Origin: Planctomycetota bacterium | GTDB lineage: Bacteria; Planctomycetota; UBA1135; GCA-002686595 | Length of the DNA stretch: 6,831 bases | NCBI GenBank assembly: GCA_011524785.1 | Contig: WTJQ01000648.1 | Coordinates: forward strand, 1-6,831 | Reading direction: 5' to 3' | Shown: one piece after another, positions 6,677 through 6,831 of the stretch | Layout: each line of letters opens with the position of its first letter | Position numbering within the stretch: the stretch's first letter is position 1 | Made by a program: the position numbers and the translations under genes | The notes under the pieces: generated by a model | Told to the model about the DNA's origin: nothing | Database searches by the model: none | The model's input: the letters and a program-made list of their open reading frames with translations, nothing else

Positions 6677-6831
6677 GCGGAGACCTCGCCGGAGGAGCCG
6701 GCGTTCGTGGAGCCGCCGGGGTAGAGCAGCGCCAGGACGGCGATGCAGGCCAGGGCGGCGTACATCGGGATGGAGAACAGGCGGGTGTAGTCGAGGACCT
6801 CGTCCGCCGTCGCCCACTCGGCGATCTTGCC
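6673..6831 (-). CDS. C-terminal fragment of a membrane transporter, possibly MFS
   Basis: This gene enters from the right edge; its last 52 residues are visible, ending at TGA 6675-6673. The fragment reads GKIAEWATADEVLDYTRLFS, then a membrane segment of about 20 residues (IPMYAALACIAVLALLYPGG), then a short Ser/Gly-rich cytoplasmic-type tail. A loop, a final hydrophobic helix and a short hydrophilic tail would fit the last helix of a major-facilitator transporter, such as the nucleoside/sugar symporter type. This is a guess from a small piece and from the DUF1080 neighbour. The stop overlaps the start of the DUF1080 gene as ATGA (6676-6673), which indicates one transcript and translational coupling. 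Confidence 0.6.
   Translation of the reverse strand, partial: GKIAEWATADEVLDYTRLFSIPMYAALACIAVLALLYPGGSTNAGSSGEVSA
6683..6687 (-). promoter_or_regulatory. Ribosome binding site GAGGT of the DUF1080 gene
   Basis: On the minus strand GAGGT lies 6 nt before the ATG at 6676, inside the last codons of the upstream transporter gene. It decides the start in favour of the signal-peptide methionine. It is the only clear Shine-Dalgarno in the window, and it belongs to the one gene that is internal to an operon. Confidence 0.65.

Noticed and set aside
6677..6817. 47-residue N-terminal extension of the DUF1080 frame
   Set aside because: It is Arg/Pro/His-rich, lies over the transporter gene in another frame, and would bury the signal peptide. 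The Shine-Dalgarno and ATGA overlap support the start at 6676.

Overview
The window is GC-rich bacterial chromosomal DNA, clearly above 70% G+C by eye, with strongly GC-biased third codon positions. The biased codons also create long open frames antisense to, and out of frame with, the real genes. The protein families point to a Gram-negative, lipoprotein-rich lineage: a CRTAC1-type FG-GAP/ASPIC-UnbV protein with TPRs, a DUF1080 lipoprotein behind a transporter, a SnoaL-like lipoprotein and a MOP-type membrane protein. Planctomycetota is my first guess, with Myxococcota or Acidobacteriota as alternatives. There is no rRNA or tRNA to settle it.

Layout from left to right: (1) the 3' end of a multi-pass membrane protein on + (1-606); (2) a small lipoprotein on - with a heptapeptide-repeat linker and a SnoaL/NTF2-like domain (655-1302), convergent with the first gene; (3) a 61-bp divergent intergenic region with two candidate overlapping promoters; (4) a very large lipoprotein on + (1364-4639) with an unassigned N-terminal region, about eight FG-GAP/VCBS-type acidic loops, an ASPIC/UnbV domain, a cysteine-free thioredoxin-like segment and about five TPRs; (5) a short bacterial malic enzyme on + (4690-5895); (6) a 106-bp convergent spacer with a perfect 15-bp stem-loop, probably a shared terminator; (7) a two-gene - strand operon, read right to left: the C-terminal end of a transporter-like membrane protein (from beyond 6831 to 6673), overlapping by ATGA a DUF1080/3-keto-disaccharide hydrolase-like lipoprotein (6002-6676).

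The genes do not form one pathway. The transporter and DUF1080 lipoprotein plausibly work together in glycan or sugar use. The malic enzyme is central metabolism (malate to pyruvate). The two divergent lipoproteins may share regulation. I see no mobile element, CRISPR array, tRNA or rRNA, and no recognisable new multi-gene system. The points most worth a second look are the composite architecture of the 1091-residue lipoprotein and a recurrent TAnnnT hexamer 6-9 nt before three start codons, which hints at leaderless transcripts.
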